Positions 49,779-58,470 of a stretch of DNA of 64,000 nucleotides are shown here, piece by piece. This DNA is from JBNRMR01 sp050942895 (lineage in GTDB: Bacteria; Bacillota; Clostridia; Christensenellales; UBA1750). Position numbers and translations under genes: made by a program. The notes beneath the pieces were generated by a model. That model was given only the letters and a program-made list of their open reading frames with translations. It was not told the origin of the DNA and did no database searches. The stretch lies in contig JBMNOE010000006.1 of NCBI GenBank assembly GCA_050942895.1, forward strand, positions 1-64,000, in the 5' to 3' direction. The first letter of the stretch is position 1. Each line of letters starts with the position of its first letter.

Positions 49779-51578
49779 ATGATAAGCGTTTTTCAAAAGC
49801 AGCGGATGATCGAGGTGGCCATGGGCAAAAGGCCGGCGGAGTTGGTCATCACCGGGGGGAAGATAGTGAATGTTTTCACCGGTGAAATATATGAAGCCGA
49901 CATTGCGGTTTCCGGCGGGCTGATATGCGGGGTGGGGAACTACAGCGGTGGGAAAACCCGCGGTGAGAAAACCCTGGATGCAGCGGGCGCGTATATCTGC
50001 CCCGGGCTCATAGACGCGCATTTTCACATTGAGTCCACCCGGGCCACCCCAAGAGAGGTGATCCGCCACGCTCTGGCCCATGGCAATACTGCGTTCATCG
50101 CCGATCCCCACGAGATTGCCAACGTGCTGGGCCTTGAAGGCATCGGCTATATGATGTTTGAAACGGAAAATGTGCCCTTCGGCGCGTACTTTGCTGCACC
50201 CTCCTGTGTGCCTTCCTCAAAGCATGAGGATAATGGCGCTGTTATTGGCCCGGCTGACCTTGAAAAGCTGGCATGTCTGCCCAGGATGGTGGCCCTTGGC
50301 GAGATGATGGACGCTCCAGCGGTAGTCTTGGGGGGCAAAAGCGAGCTGGAGAAGATAGAGGCCTTTGGCAGCAAGCCGGTGGACGGCCATATCACAGGCA
50401 CCGGGGCAAAGGACGATCTAAAAACATTAAACGCCTACTTCGCTGCGGGAATAATGAGCAACCACGAGTGCAACGATGCGCAGGATGCCATCGCCCAGCT
50501 TCGGCTTGGCGCTTATGTTCAGGTGCGCCAGGGCAGCGCGGCGAAGAATGCGGCGGGCTTGCTGGCGGTGATAAAGGAATCCGGCGTTTCGCTGAGGAGA
50601 TTGCTGCTTTGCACCGACGACAAGCATATCGAGGATATCGCGAAGAGAGGTCTTACGGTGGAGCCCCTTAGAATCGCCGTTGAGCAGGGCATCGACCCCG
50701 TTGCCGCCGTTCAAATGGCCACAATCAACGCCGCTGACGCTTACGGCCTGAGACATATCGGCGCCATCGCTCCGGGCAGGTACGCCGATCTGGTTTTTTT
50801 CAGCGATCTGAAGGACTTTAACGTGGAAAAAGTTTTCTACAGGGGGGAGCTTGTCAGCGAAAACGGCAGCCTGCCGGATGTATCGCCCCTTAACAGCAGC
50901 GATTATTTGCGCCAGACGATGAAAATGCGCTACGTAACCGAGTTTGATATCAAGCTCAAGGTGGGGAAGATGGCCAGAATAATCAACCTGGTGCCCGGCG
51001 AGCTGACGACCTTCGAAACAAGGGAAAAGGTTCCACAGATCTCAGGCATTTTCAAGCCGGACAAAAAATACGCCAAGCTCTGCGTGGTGGAAAGGCATAA
51101 GGCCACGGGGAAGATCGGCCTGGGCATAGTGAAGGGCTTTGGCATAAGCGGCGGCTGCATCGCCTCCACCGTCGCCCATGATTCCCATAACTTCATCGCC
51201 GCTTCAGACAACGACGGCGACATGCTGCTGGCTATCGATGCAGTAAACCGCATGGGCGGGGGAATGGCTGTGGTTTCAGGGGGAGAAATAAAGGCGAGGA
51301 TGCCTCTGCCCATAGCGGGGCTTATGTCAGATGCTCCTTTTGAGGAGCTGAAGCGCCAGGCCGAGGAGATAGAAGCAGCGGCGAGAGCTTTGGGGATTCC
51401 GGAGGGGATCGAGCCCTTCATGAATCTCTCCTTCCTTTCGCTGACGGCAATCGGGGATATAAGGCTGACCGCCAGAGGACTATATGACGTCAAGCGGCAG
51501 AAATTCGCGGAGATCAGCCCGAAGGCGCGCAGCATTTTTAAAAAGCATGGCGCAAAAGCGGAGGGTAAGAAACAATGA
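49779..51578 (+). CDS. ade: Adenine deaminase
   Basis: This 599-residue amidohydrolase has the metal-binding PGLIDAHFHIESTRATP, IADPHEIANVLG, GEMMDAPAVV, DGHITGTGAK and the aspartate region LLLCTDDKHIEDIA. These are the hallmarks of Ade-type adenine deaminases of about 600 residues. It converts adenine to hypoxanthine and ammonia for purine salvage. Its stop overlaps the next start as ATGA. Confidence 0.94.
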   Translation: MISVFQKQRMIEVAMGKRPAELVITGGKIVNVFTGEIYEADIAVSGGLICGVGNYSGGKTRGEKTLDAAGAYICPGLIDAHFHIESTRATPREVIRHALAHGNTAFIADPHEIANVLGLEGIGYMMFETENVPFGAYFAAPSCVPSSKHEDNGAVIGPADLEKLACLPRMVALGEMMDAPAVVLGGKSELEKIEAFGSKPVDGHITGTGAKDDLKTLNAYFAAGIMSNHECNDAQDAIAQLRLGAYVQVRQGSAAKNAAGLLAVIKESGVSLRRLLLCTDDKHIEDIAKRGLTVEPLRIAVEQGIDPVAAVQMATINAADAYGLRHIGAIAPGRYADLVFFSDLKDFNVEKVFYRGELVSENGSLPDVSPLNSSDYLRQTMKMRYVTEFDIKLKVGKMARIINLVPGELTTFETREKVPQISGIFKPDKKYAKLCVVERHKATGKIGLGIVKGFGISGGCIASTVAHDSHNFIAASDNDGDMLLAIDAVNRMGGGMAVVSGGEIKARMPLPIAGLMSDAPFEELKRQAEEIEAAARALGIPEGIEPFMNLSFLSLTAIGDIRLTARGLYDVKRQKFAEISPKARSIFKKHGAKAEGKKQ

Positions 51579-52708
51579 AAGTTGCGCTGAAAAGATGCGA
51601 TGAATACTCAATCGATGATATTAGCAAAGCCCTTGACGAAGCGATAAAGCTTCTGGGCGGCATGGAGCAGTTCGCGGGGGCAGGGGAAAGGGTGCTGGTA
51701 AAGCCCAATCTGCTGATGCCCTGCTCGCCGGAAAAGGCCGCCACCACCCATCCGGAGGTGGTAAGGGCGGTTTTGCGCCTTGTGAAAAGCGCCGGGGCGC
51801 AGGCGGTAATCGGCGAATGCCCCGGAGGGATTTTCTCGCCCTCGTATCTAAAGCTGGTCTATTCCCAGTGCGGTATAACGAAGGTTGCGCGGGAGGAGGG
51901 CTGCGAAATTATCTTTGACTTCACCGAAACAGCGGTGGAGCAGCCTTTGGCGGTCATCGAAAAGTGGCCGATAATAGCATCTTTTTACCGTGAATATGAT
52001 AGAATAATCAATATAGCGAAGCTCAAGACCCATGGATTCATGGGCTATTCGGGTGCGGTCAAGAATATGTTCGGCGCTGTGCCGGGCGTTCATAAGGCTC
52101 AATACCACCTGAAATACCCCGAAAAGTCAGATTTTGCCGCCGCCATAGTGGATATATACGAGGCTGTGAGGCCCAGCCTTTGCATCGTGGACGGCATAAT
52201 CGCCATGGAGGGGGACGGGCCTTCCGGGGGCGTTCCCAGGAAGATCGGCGCCCTTGTTGCCGGCGGGAACGGCCATGGGGTGGACCTTGCCTGCGCCAAA
52301 ATGGTAGGGATTGATCCTGCGTCGCTGCCGATATTGAATGAAGCGCTTGCCAGGGGGCTTTTGCAGAGGGATGAGCTGAAGGTTTTGGGGGATGAGTTTG
52401 CCCCGCTTAAGGATTTTTTGCCCCCGAAGAACCTTAAAAGCGACATGAGCTTCAGCAGCGGCGCTTTGATGAGGCTGATCGGTAAGGTTTCAAAGTCTTA
52501 CCCCAAGTTTATTTATGCAAAATGCACCGGCTGTGCAATCTGCGCCAGAAACTGCCCGCCAAAGGCGATAACCATGTCTGCCGTGGCTAAGTTCTCCGGC
52601 AAAAGGCCCTTTCTGGACAAAAAGCTTTGCATAAACTGCCTTTGCTGCCATGAGCTTTGCCCAAGCCTTGCAATAGACATAAAGCGCTTCATGAACATGA
52701 AGGTTTAG
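51575..52708 (+). CDS. DUF362 protein with two [4Fe-4S] ferredoxin motifs
   Basis: This 377-residue protein has an N-terminal DUF362 domain (VLVKPNLLMPCSPEKAATTH, NIAKLKTHGFMGYSGAVKN) and a C-terminal ferredoxin domain. That domain has CTGCAICARNCPPKAI and CINCLCCHELCPSLAI, two full CxxCxxCxxxCP sets. DUF362 proteins are conserved in anaerobes and their reaction is not established; an electron-transfer role is inferred. ATG overlaps the adenine deaminase stop by four bases. Confidence 0.88.
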   Translation: MKVALKRCDEYSIDDISKALDEAIKLLGGMEQFAGAGERVLVKPNLLMPCSPEKAATTHPEVVRAVLRLVKSAGAQAVIGECPGGIFSPSYLKLVYSQCGITKVAREEGCEIIFDFTETAVEQPLAVIEKWPIIASFYREYDRIINIAKLKTHGFMGYSGAVKNMFGAVPGVHKAQYHLKYPEKSDFAAAIVDIYEAVRPSLCIVDGIIAMEGDGPSGGVPRKIGALVAGGNGHGVDLACAKMVGIDPASLPILNEALARGLLQRDELKVLGDEFAPLKDFLPPKNLKSDMSFSSGALMRLIGKVSKSYPKFIYAKCTGCAICARNCPPKAITMSAVAKFSGKRPFLDKKLCINCLCCHELCPSLAIDIKRFMNMKV

Positions 52709-52744
52709 CGGCGAAAGGTAGAAAGAAAAGAGGATTATTGCAAA

Positions 52745-53470
52745 ATGGATAAGCACAGAGATGAACTTCTGGGAAGATATACAAAAGAATACTTCGCCTA
52801 TCTGGGCTATGACCATGGCAAAAACTTGCAGGCCGTGGTGGAGGAGGGCCTTTCGATAGCCTACCCTTTGATGGTGAAAGAGATGGGCGGAAAGACGGTG
52901 GTCTGCCTGGCGGAGGAGATCGAGGAGGCGATACCGGAGATAGAAAAAATGCCGGCAGGCAGCTTGTTCGATGATTTCGCCAACTTTCTTTTTGAGCCGG
53001 AAACTCCATTCGAGAAGGATTTTTCGTACATCGGCGTGCATGACTTAAGGACCGTGGGCGAAGTGGAGCTGCCGGCGGGAATATCTGTCCGCAGGCTCGA
53101 CAGGGAGGACAAACAGGATAAAAAGCTGTTCGCGCAGTTCTATAGAACGATCGCAAAAAAAGAACAGGCCCTCGCACAGGTGAGCCTGACTGATGATTAT
53201 GTTCTGGGGCTGTTTTTGCGCGGCGAGCTGGTGAGCGCCGCTTCCAGCCTTATGTGGAATGATATAATGGATATCGGCGTGGCCACCCGTCCGGACAAAA
53301 GGGGCAAGGGCTTCGGCGTGCTGGCAGTCAGAAAGCTTTGCCGGCTGAGGGCGGGGGAGAATATAGCCCAATACCGCTGCGACAAGACAAACGCCGCCTC
53401 AGTGCGGCTGATGGAATCCGCCGGATTCATTCCCGCGGCGAAGCTGACAGGGATGATACTTAAAATATAA
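52745..53470 (+). CDS. GNAT-family N-acetyltransferase
   Basis: This 241-residue protein has a C-terminal GNAT fold with the acetyl-CoA loop RPDKRGKGFGVLAVRKLC and the last-strand pattern NAASVRLMESAGFIP. The N-terminal 110 residues are an extra helical domain I do not recognise. It acetylates an amine, substrate unknown. It follows the DUF362 gene by 36 bases, with GAAAAGAGG upstream. Confidence 0.82.
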   Translation: MDKHRDELLGRYTKEYFAYLGYDHGKNLQAVVEEGLSIAYPLMVKEMGGKTVVCLAEEIEEAIPEIEKMPAGSLFDDFANFLFEPETPFEKDFSYIGVHDLRTVGEVELPAGISVRRLDREDKQDKKLFAQFYRTIAKKEQALAQVSLTDDYVLGLFLRGELVSAASSLMWNDIMDIGVATRPDKRGKGFGVLAVRKLCRLRAGENIAQYRCDKTNAASVRLMESAGFIPAAKLTGMILKI

Positions 53471-53488
53471 GCGGAGCAAAGCGGGAAG

Positions 53489-54247
53489 CTATTTCATCTG
53501 CGCACTTATTTCGTCCTCGTGTTTTTGGCAAAGGGAAAAGCTTTGCTTCATAAATTCCTCTATGTGAAGTCTTTTGTAAAGTTCATTCATCATTTCGAGG
53601 ATGGGCTTTTCTTCTATGTTCATCGAATAAAAATACTCGTATGCGCAGCCGCTTTCAAAATATGGATTGATTTTGCTCAGCCTTTCATCGCGCATTATGA
53701 TATCAACCACCATTTCGCTGAGCACCCATTTCAGATTCGGAGTTTCATACTCGCTGTAGTCGTCGCCGAAAATCCCTTGCCAGACATGAAACCATAAAAA
53801 ATGTATCATCTCGTGAATGCTTATCCCAAGAGCGCCCCTTTCGGAATTTAAATAGAACACATCGAATGCGCGTTCTTTTAAAAAGCGCGGGCTTATGGGG
53901 TTCAGCGTTATGTTTACTGTTATATCGTTGAACAGTCGTCTAACATCGATGCCAAAAGCATCAATGAAGGCTGCTTCGATCTGTCTGGAATGCTTCAGCC
54001 AGTGATCACGGTACAGCTTGGTTTTAAGGGCAATTTCCTCCTTGATGCTGCTGTATGCCTCGGACAGCACATCGTGCAGATATTTGCTTCGGCCTGCCGT
54101 GTCCAGAGAATCAAAGTAAGCTCTGTCAAGCCGGGGATAGAATGCAAAAAGCGAATCTCTCCACCAATCGCTGTGCTGATCATCCTGGAACATCATTATG
54201 CTGTCTATGCTGTATTCGAGGCCGGGGTCTTTAAAGAATGGATTCAT
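53489..54247 (-). CDS. Putative zinc metalloprotein with HExxH motif, family not recognised
   Basis: This 252-residue soluble protein has GISIHEMIHFLWFHVW, an HExxH zinc signature near residue 143. Downstream, LKWVLSEMVVDIIM could supply a glutamate third ligand, as in gluzincin peptidases. The motif suggests a peptidase, but there is no signal peptide, no prodomain, and I cannot name a family. It is convergent with the GNAT gene (18 bases apart) and follows the glycosylase gene by 30 bases on the same strand, so it may share that transcript. Confidence 0.65.
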   Translation of the reverse strand: MNPFFKDPGLEYSIDSIMMFQDDQHSDWWRDSLFAFYPRLDRAYFDSLDTAGRSKYLHDVLSEAYSSIKEEIALKTKLYRDHWLKHSRQIEAAFIDAFGIDVRRLFNDITVNITLNPISPRFLKERAFDVFYLNSERGALGISIHEMIHFLWFHVWQGIFGDDYSEYETPNLKWVLSEMVVDIIMRDERLSKINPYFESGCAYEYFYSMNIEEKPILEMMNELYKRLHIEEFMKQSFSLCQKHEDEISAQMK

Positions 54248-54277
54248 CGGCGCTCCTTCCCGAAAGCTTGTTAGTGC

Positions 54278-55111
54278 TTATAGATCAAGCCGGCCTTTTC
54301 TGGCGCTGTGAAAGAGCATCTGCTGCACAATGCCCGCATCGCCGCCGAACAGCCGGGCGCTTTTGGCCTTGATCTGCCTGCGGTTGCCCTCCATGCCGTA
54401 AAGGTTTTGCATCACTCTTTCCACCCAGACATCCACGGGGAAGGCGCAGGAATAGCCGCAGGAAAACAGCAGAATGCAGTCCGCCACCTTTTCGCCGACG
54501 CCCTTGAAGGTCACCAGTTCCTTTAATGCAGCTTCATAGCCCATTGATTTTAGAGAGTCAAGATCGTAGCCCGCCGCCACTCGGGCTGAGGTTTCAGCGA
54601 TATACTCCGCCCTGTAGCCGCAGCCCAGCTGGCGCAGCTTTTCGCTCCCGGCTTCTGCCAGCGCCTTGATCGACGGGAAAAGATGCACCTGAAAACCCTC
54701 TATCTGCCTTTTTTCGCCCATGCTTTCGCAGAGCCTTCGCATGATGAGCCTTATACGCTTATCGTTGTTGTTGGCGGATATTATAAAGGCGATCAGCGTC
54801 TCCCATACGGGCTGATTCAGCACCCGCAATCCTTCGCAAATATCGAAGGCGTTTTTTATGCGGCTGTCATGGTCATATCTTTTGGCGATCGCTCCGTAGT
54901 CTCTTTCAAGGTCAAAATAATGCAGCCAGTATTCTTCTGCCGCAGGGCCTTTCCAGTTAAGACGATAGCCATCCCCCAGCCTGTATATGGCGGCTGCGTT
55001 TTCTTCCACCGAGCCGATGTAGCCGAAATCTGAGCGCTCCCAGCGGAATGCCTGGCCGGAAAAGAAGGCCGCCTCCAGATCAATTGCGCCGGACAAAAAC
55101 ATTTCTTTCAT
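54278..55111 (-). CDS. ogg: 8-oxoguanine DNA glycosylase/AP lyase (OGG1-type)
   Basis: This 277-residue protein has the helix-hairpin-helix glycosylase motif FKGVGEKVADCILLF with catalytic Lys208, followed by FPVDVWVERVM with catalytic Asp227. These correspond to Lys249 and Asp268 of human OGG1. The N-terminal domain (GAIDLEAAFFSGQAFRW) is OGG-like. It removes oxidised guanine from DNA. ATG 55111 is chosen because the domain starts there, with AGAGGA upstream; the longer frame reads through the rpmA 3' end and its terminator. Confidence 0.9.
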   Translation of the reverse strand: MKEMFLSGAIDLEAAFFSGQAFRWERSDFGYIGSVEENAAAIYRLGDGYRLNWKGPAAEEYWLHYFDLERDYGAIAKRYDHDSRIKNAFDICEGLRVLNQPVWETLIAFIISANNNDKRIRLIMRRLCESMGEKRQIEGFQVHLFPSIKALAEAGSEKLRQLGCGYRAEYIAETSARVAAGYDLDSLKSMGYEAALKELVTFKGVGEKVADCILLFSCGYSCAFPVDVWVERVMQNLYGMEGNRRQIKAKSARLFGGDAGIVQQMLFHSARKGRLDL

Positions 55112-55151
55112 AAATCCTCTTTTATAGCAATCATAAAGTAAAACTATAATT

Positions 55152-55179
55152 AAAAAACGGCAAGAAAACCTTCCTGCCG
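55152..55179 (-). terminator. Terminator of the L21-Prp-L27 operon
   Basis: CGGCAAGAA (55158-55166) pairs with TTCCTGCCG (55171-55179) with one wobble pair. On the minus strand it is followed by TTTTTT. Confidence 0.75.
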
Positions 55180-55202
55180 CTTCATGCTCTTTGTGAACTG
55201 GC

Positions 55203-55490
55203 CTACTGAGCCTGCTCCACGGGGTACACGCTTGCCTGCTTGTTGAACTTGCCCTTGTGCTCAAAGCGCAAAATGCCGTCAACCTTTGCGTACAAAGTGT
55301 CATCATTGCCCCTGCCCACGTTCAGGCCGGGATGAATCTTCGTGCCCCTCTGGCGCACCAGAATGTTGCCCGCCAAAACTGCCTGGCCATCTGCGCGCTT
55401 GGCGCCCAGGCGCTTGGATTCGCTGTCGCGGCCGTTGCGGGAGGAACCTACGCCCTTCTTGCTGGCGAATAGCTGTAAATTCATGATCAT
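55203..55490 (-). CDS. rpmA: 50S ribosomal protein L27 (with Prp-cleaved N-terminal extension)
   Basis: This 95-residue protein has the L27 body KKGVGSSRNGRDSESKRLG and GNILVRQRGTKIHPG. Its N-terminus NLQLFASKK is the extension that Firmicutes remove with the Prp protease after LQLFA. The start overlaps the prp stop as ATGA (55490-55487) and has GGAGG upstream. L27 lies at the peptidyl-transferase centre. Confidence 0.97.
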   Translation of the reverse strand: MIMNLQLFASKKGVGSSRNGRDSESKRLGAKRADGQAVLAGNILVRQRGTKIHPGLNVGRGNDDTLYAKVDGILRFEHKGKFNKQASVYPVEQAQ

Positions 55491-55807
55491 GCTTCCACCT
55501 CCTGAAATGGTGCTACCCTCAAATGCTGAGGATGCGTGTCTGCGATGGCCTTAAGCCCGCAGTACATATTCGTAAAAATGATCTGTGTTATCTCGCAGTC
55601 ATCAGCGATGAGGGCGAACATGCCTTTTTCGTCATCCCTGTTGTAGAGACAGCCTATTCCATAATGTCTAAGCGAAAAGTACGCCGTCTGCGTCAGCGCG
55701 GAAACCGCCGCGCAGATTATGTCGCTGCCCCTTGGGGCGCTCCCCGAGTGCCCGCTTGCGTGAAAACCCCTGCGCTTTTTCCCCATAAGAGGAATTACTG
55801 TGATCAT
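55487..55807 (-). CDS. prp: Ribosomal-processing cysteine protease Prp
   Basis: This 106-residue protein has GFHASGHSG and GSDIICAAVSAL, the catalytic His and Cys motifs of Prp. It cuts the N-terminal extension from L27, and its gene lies between rplU and rpmA as in other Firmicutes. ATG 55807 is 30 bases after the L21 stop. Confidence 0.93.
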   Translation of the reverse strand: MITVIPLMGKKRRGFHASGHSGSAPRGSDIICAAVSALTQTAYFSLRHYGIGCLYNRDDEKGMFALIADDCEITQIIFTNMYCGLKAIADTHPQHLRVAPFQEVEA

Positions 55808-55836
55808 TTCATCTTACCTTCATTGCATTAATCGCA

Positions 55837-56145
55837 TTAGCCGATGCCGGTGATTTCCACCTTGGTGTACGGCTGGCGATGGCCCTTTTTGCGGGAATAG
55901 CCTTTTTTGGCCTTGTACTTGTAAACGATGATCTTGCGGCCCTTGCCATGGGCAAGAACCTTGCCTGTGGCCTTGACCCCTTCTACGAAGGGAGTACCGA
56001 TAGTCACAGCGGAATCGTCCGCGCTGTACATCAGCACATCGAAGCTGACCTGATCCTCCGGCTGGCTATTTAATTTTTCGATATAAATAACATCGCCGTT
56101 AGTAACCTTGTACTGCTTTCCGCCTGTCTGGATAATTGCGTACAT
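55837..56145 (-). CDS. rplU: 50S ribosomal protein L21
   Basis: This 102-residue protein begins MYAIIQTGGKQYKVTNGD and has KIIVYKYKAKKGYSRKKGHR, the L21 signature. AGGAGG lies ten bases before ATG. It is the first gene of the L21-Prp-L27 operon, behind a structured leader. Confidence 0.97.
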   Translation of the reverse strand: MYAIIQTGGKQYKVTNGDVIYIEKLNSQPEDQVSFDVLMYSADDSAVTIGTPFVEGVKATGKVLAHGKGRKIIVYKYKAKKGYSRKKGHRQPYTKVEITGIG

Positions 56146-56159
56146 TCTGAAAGCACCTC

Positions 56160-56250
56160 CTCTTTCTAACCTCGCCTACCGGGCGCGGCCTGCTAAAAGC
56201 GCAGGCACAACTTGAGAGCCCTTCTCGAGCGGCTTTACAATAATATCATA
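56160..56250 (-). ncRNA. Putative L21 leader (autoregulatory mRNA structure)
   Basis: The 5' untranslated region of rplU contains the perfect stem GCCTGC-GCTTTTA-GCAGGC and a GAGAAGGGCTCTC hairpin, ending close to the ribosome-binding site. Firmicutes rplU operons carry an L21 leader at this place. Exact boundaries were not modelled. Confidence 0.55.
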
Positions 56251-56452
56251 GCGACACTTTTCTGTCAACATTTCTTTTGCGGTTTTTTGTGCTTGCCCAA
56301 AGCATTTTTTTATTTGAAACAGTCTTAAAGCAAGGGTCTTGCTATAGACTTTGCCGCTCCTTTATTATATAATGAAATCATATTTTGAGCTTTGATATAG
56401 GCGGTTTGCGCATGTAAAGGCTCTGTATTTTAAACAGGGGAGGTAAAACAAA

Positions 56453-57358
56453 GTGAACGAATCCATGCATAAGTATTTCAAGCCCGGCCTTATATCCTTC
56501 ATGGCATACCCAGAGACGATGAGGGGCGAAGGGCCGGTTCTGGAGTCCATCAGGAAGGTGCTGGTGGACGATTATTTCGACGCGATTGAGATCACCCACA
56601 TCGCCGATCCGCAGATTCGCGCGAAAGCTAAGGCTCTTTTGGAGCAAAGCCACATCACGGTCTGCTATGGCGCACAGCCGCGCTTTCTTTCAAGCGGCAA
56701 AAATGTCAACGACCTGGACGAGGAAAAGCGCAAGGAGGCTGAAGCGCTGCTTATGGACTCCATTGATGAGGCGGAATATCTTGGCGCGAAGGGCGTAGCC
56801 TTCCTTTCCGGGAAATACGACCCGGATAAAAAGGACGAAGCTTTTGCCCAGCTACTTAAAACCACAAAGGCCGCCTGCGATTATGCCAAAACAAAGGGAA
56901 TGATTATCGAGCTGGAGGTGTTCGACTTCGATCTGGACAAGAAGTCGTTGATCGGGCCTGCGCCGTACGCCGCCGCCTTTGCCGCTGAAATGCGCAATTA
57001 CACCAACAACTTCGGCCTCATGGTTGACCTTTCCCATTTTCCCCAGACATATGAAACCAGCAAGTTTGCTATCCGCACAATGCGCCCATACATCACACAC
57101 CTGCATATCGGCAGCGCGGTGCTGACCCCCGGCGCGGAGGCCTTCGGCGACACCCACCCCCGCTTTGGTTTTCCCAATGGCGCTAACGATGTGCCCGAGG
57201 TGGCGGACTTTTTGCGCGTTTGCTTTGAGGAAGGGCTCTTTGACGAGGCCGATCCCATAGTGCTGTCTTTCGAGGTGAAGCCCTGGGGCGACGAGGACGC
57301 AGATGTGGTGGTTGCAAACGCAAAACGGGTGCTGAACCGCGCCTGGGCCATCCTATAG
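56453..57358 (+). CDS. Sugar phosphate isomerase/epimerase-like TIM barrel
   Basis: This 301-residue protein of the xylose-isomerase-like/AP-endonuclease-2 superfamily shows the metal-ligand pattern IELEVFDFD, LMVDLSHFPQ, ITHLHIGSAVL and VLSFEVKPWGDEDA. It probably isomerises a sugar or sugar derivative. The start is GTG 56453 behind GGGGAGG. It precedes a 2-hydroxyacid dehydrogenase by 56 bases, suggesting a small catabolic operon; another barrel of this superfamily lies at 62294. Confidence 0.82.
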   Translation: MNESMHKYFKPGLISFMAYPETMRGEGPVLESIRKVLVDDYFDAIEITHIADPQIRAKAKALLEQSHITVCYGAQPRFLSSGKNVNDLDEEKRKEAEALLMDSIDEAEYLGAKGVAFLSGKYDPDKKDEAFAQLLKTTKAACDYAKTKGMIIELEVFDFDLDKKSLIGPAPYAAAFAAEMRNYTNNFGLMVDLSHFPQTYETSKFAIRTMRPYITHLHIGSAVLTPGAEAFGDTHPRFGFPNGANDVPEVADFLRVCFEEGLFDEADPIVLSFEVKPWGDEDADVVVANAKRVLNRAWAIL

Positions 57359-57414
57359 CGCTCAGTATTCAAGCTGAGCTGCTGTGCACCCTAAAAATAA
57401 AACGGAGGAAAATC

Positions 57415-58368
57415 ATGTCAGAAAGACTGAAGATAGTTATTTTGGACGGCTACACAGAAAACCCCGGCGATCTTTCCTGGGAGGGTTTTGAAAAGCTGGG
57501 TGAGCTTAAAGTCTACGACCGCACCCCTGCGGACAAAATAATCGACAGGATTGGCGATGCGGACATCGTCTACACAAACAAAACACCGATTTCAAGGGAA
57601 ACCCTGGCTGCCTGCCCTTCTGTTAAGTTTATCGGCGTTCTGGCAACGGGCTATAATGTGGTGGACGTTGCCGCCGCAAAGGAAAGAGGCATTCCGGTGG
57701 CAAACATACCCACCTACGGCACTGCGGCCGTTGCGCAGATGACAATGGCGCTGCTGCTGGAGGTCTGCCACCATGTGGGCGCCCACAGCGAGAGCGTATT
57801 TGCCGGCGAGTGGACCGAAAGCCCGGACTTTTGCTACTGGAAGTATCCGCTCATTGAGCTGGCGGGAAAGACGATGGGCATAATCGGCTACGGCAGAATC
57901 GGCCGCGCGGCAGGGGATATGGCCAAAGCTTTCGGCATGGAAGTGATCGCCTATGACTCTTTCGTTAAGGCGGATGAGAGCGTATCTCTGGACGAGCTTT
58001 TCACCAGGGCCGACGTCATTTCCCTTCACTGCCCTCTTTTCCCGGAGACGGAAGGCATAATAAACAGCGAGAGCATCGCCAAGATGAAGGACAGCGTGAT
58101 AATCATCAACACCTCCAGAGGGCCGCTGATAAACGAACAGGATCTGGCGGATGCTCTTAATGGCGGTAAAGTCTACGCCGCGGCTGTGGATGTGGTGAGC
58201 GCCGAGCCCATAAAGGCGGACAACCCTCTGCTGAAGGCGAAGAACTGCATAATCACGCCCCATATCGCCTGGGCGCCAAAGGAAAGCCGCCAGCGGCTGA
58301 TGGACATTGCCGTTGAGAACCTCAGCAGCTTTTTGGCGGGCAGTCCCATCAACATAGTGAACAAATAG
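57415..58368 (+). CDS. D-2-hydroxyacid dehydrogenase (glycerate dehydrogenase-like)
   Basis: This 317-residue NAD enzyme has the Rossmann motif MGIIGYGRIGRAAGDMAKAFG, the substrate Arg in INTSRGPLINEQDL, Glu in VDVVSAEP and the catalytic His in NCIITPHIAWAP. The closest type by eye is glycerate dehydrogenase/hydroxypyruvate reductase (VLATGYNVVDVAAAKERGI). It reduces a 2-oxoacid to a D-hydroxyacid. GGAGGAAAATC precedes ATG. Confidence 0.88.
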   Translation: MSERLKIVILDGYTENPGDLSWEGFEKLGELKVYDRTPADKIIDRIGDADIVYTNKTPISRETLAACPSVKFIGVLATGYNVVDVAAAKERGIPVANIPTYGTAAVAQMTMALLLEVCHHVGAHSESVFAGEWTESPDFCYWKYPLIELAGKTMGIIGYGRIGRAAGDMAKAFGMEVIAYDSFVKADESVSLDELFTRADVISLHCPLFPETEGIINSESIAKMKDSVIIINTSRGPLINEQDLADALNGGKVYAAAVDVVSAEPIKADNPLLKAKNCIITPHIAWAPKESRQRLMDIAVENLSSFLAGSPINIVNK

Positions 58369-58412
58369 CGGTTTCGCGGCCTGATTTTCGGCGGGAAGCA
58401 AATAAAGGCAAC

Positions 58413-58470
58413 AAAACCTCCTTTTTGTTCGTCGAAAGATTGAAGCGAAAGAACAAAGGAGGTTTTTTCT
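58413..58470 (+). terminator. Terminator whose 3' arm carries the serpin ribosome-binding site
   Basis: AAAACCTCCTTTTTGTTC (58413-58430) pairs with GAACAAAGGAGGTTTT (58451-58466) with a two-base bulge, followed by TTTTTTCT. The 3' arm contains AAAGGAGG, eight bases before the TTG start at 58471. The hairpin therefore ends upstream transcripts and would hide the ribosome-binding site in read-through RNA. Confidence 0.75.

Noticed and set aside
55112..55306. Longer start for the OGG glycosylase
   Set aside because: The extra codons overlap the rpmA 3' end and its terminator. The OGG domain begins at the ATG at 55111.
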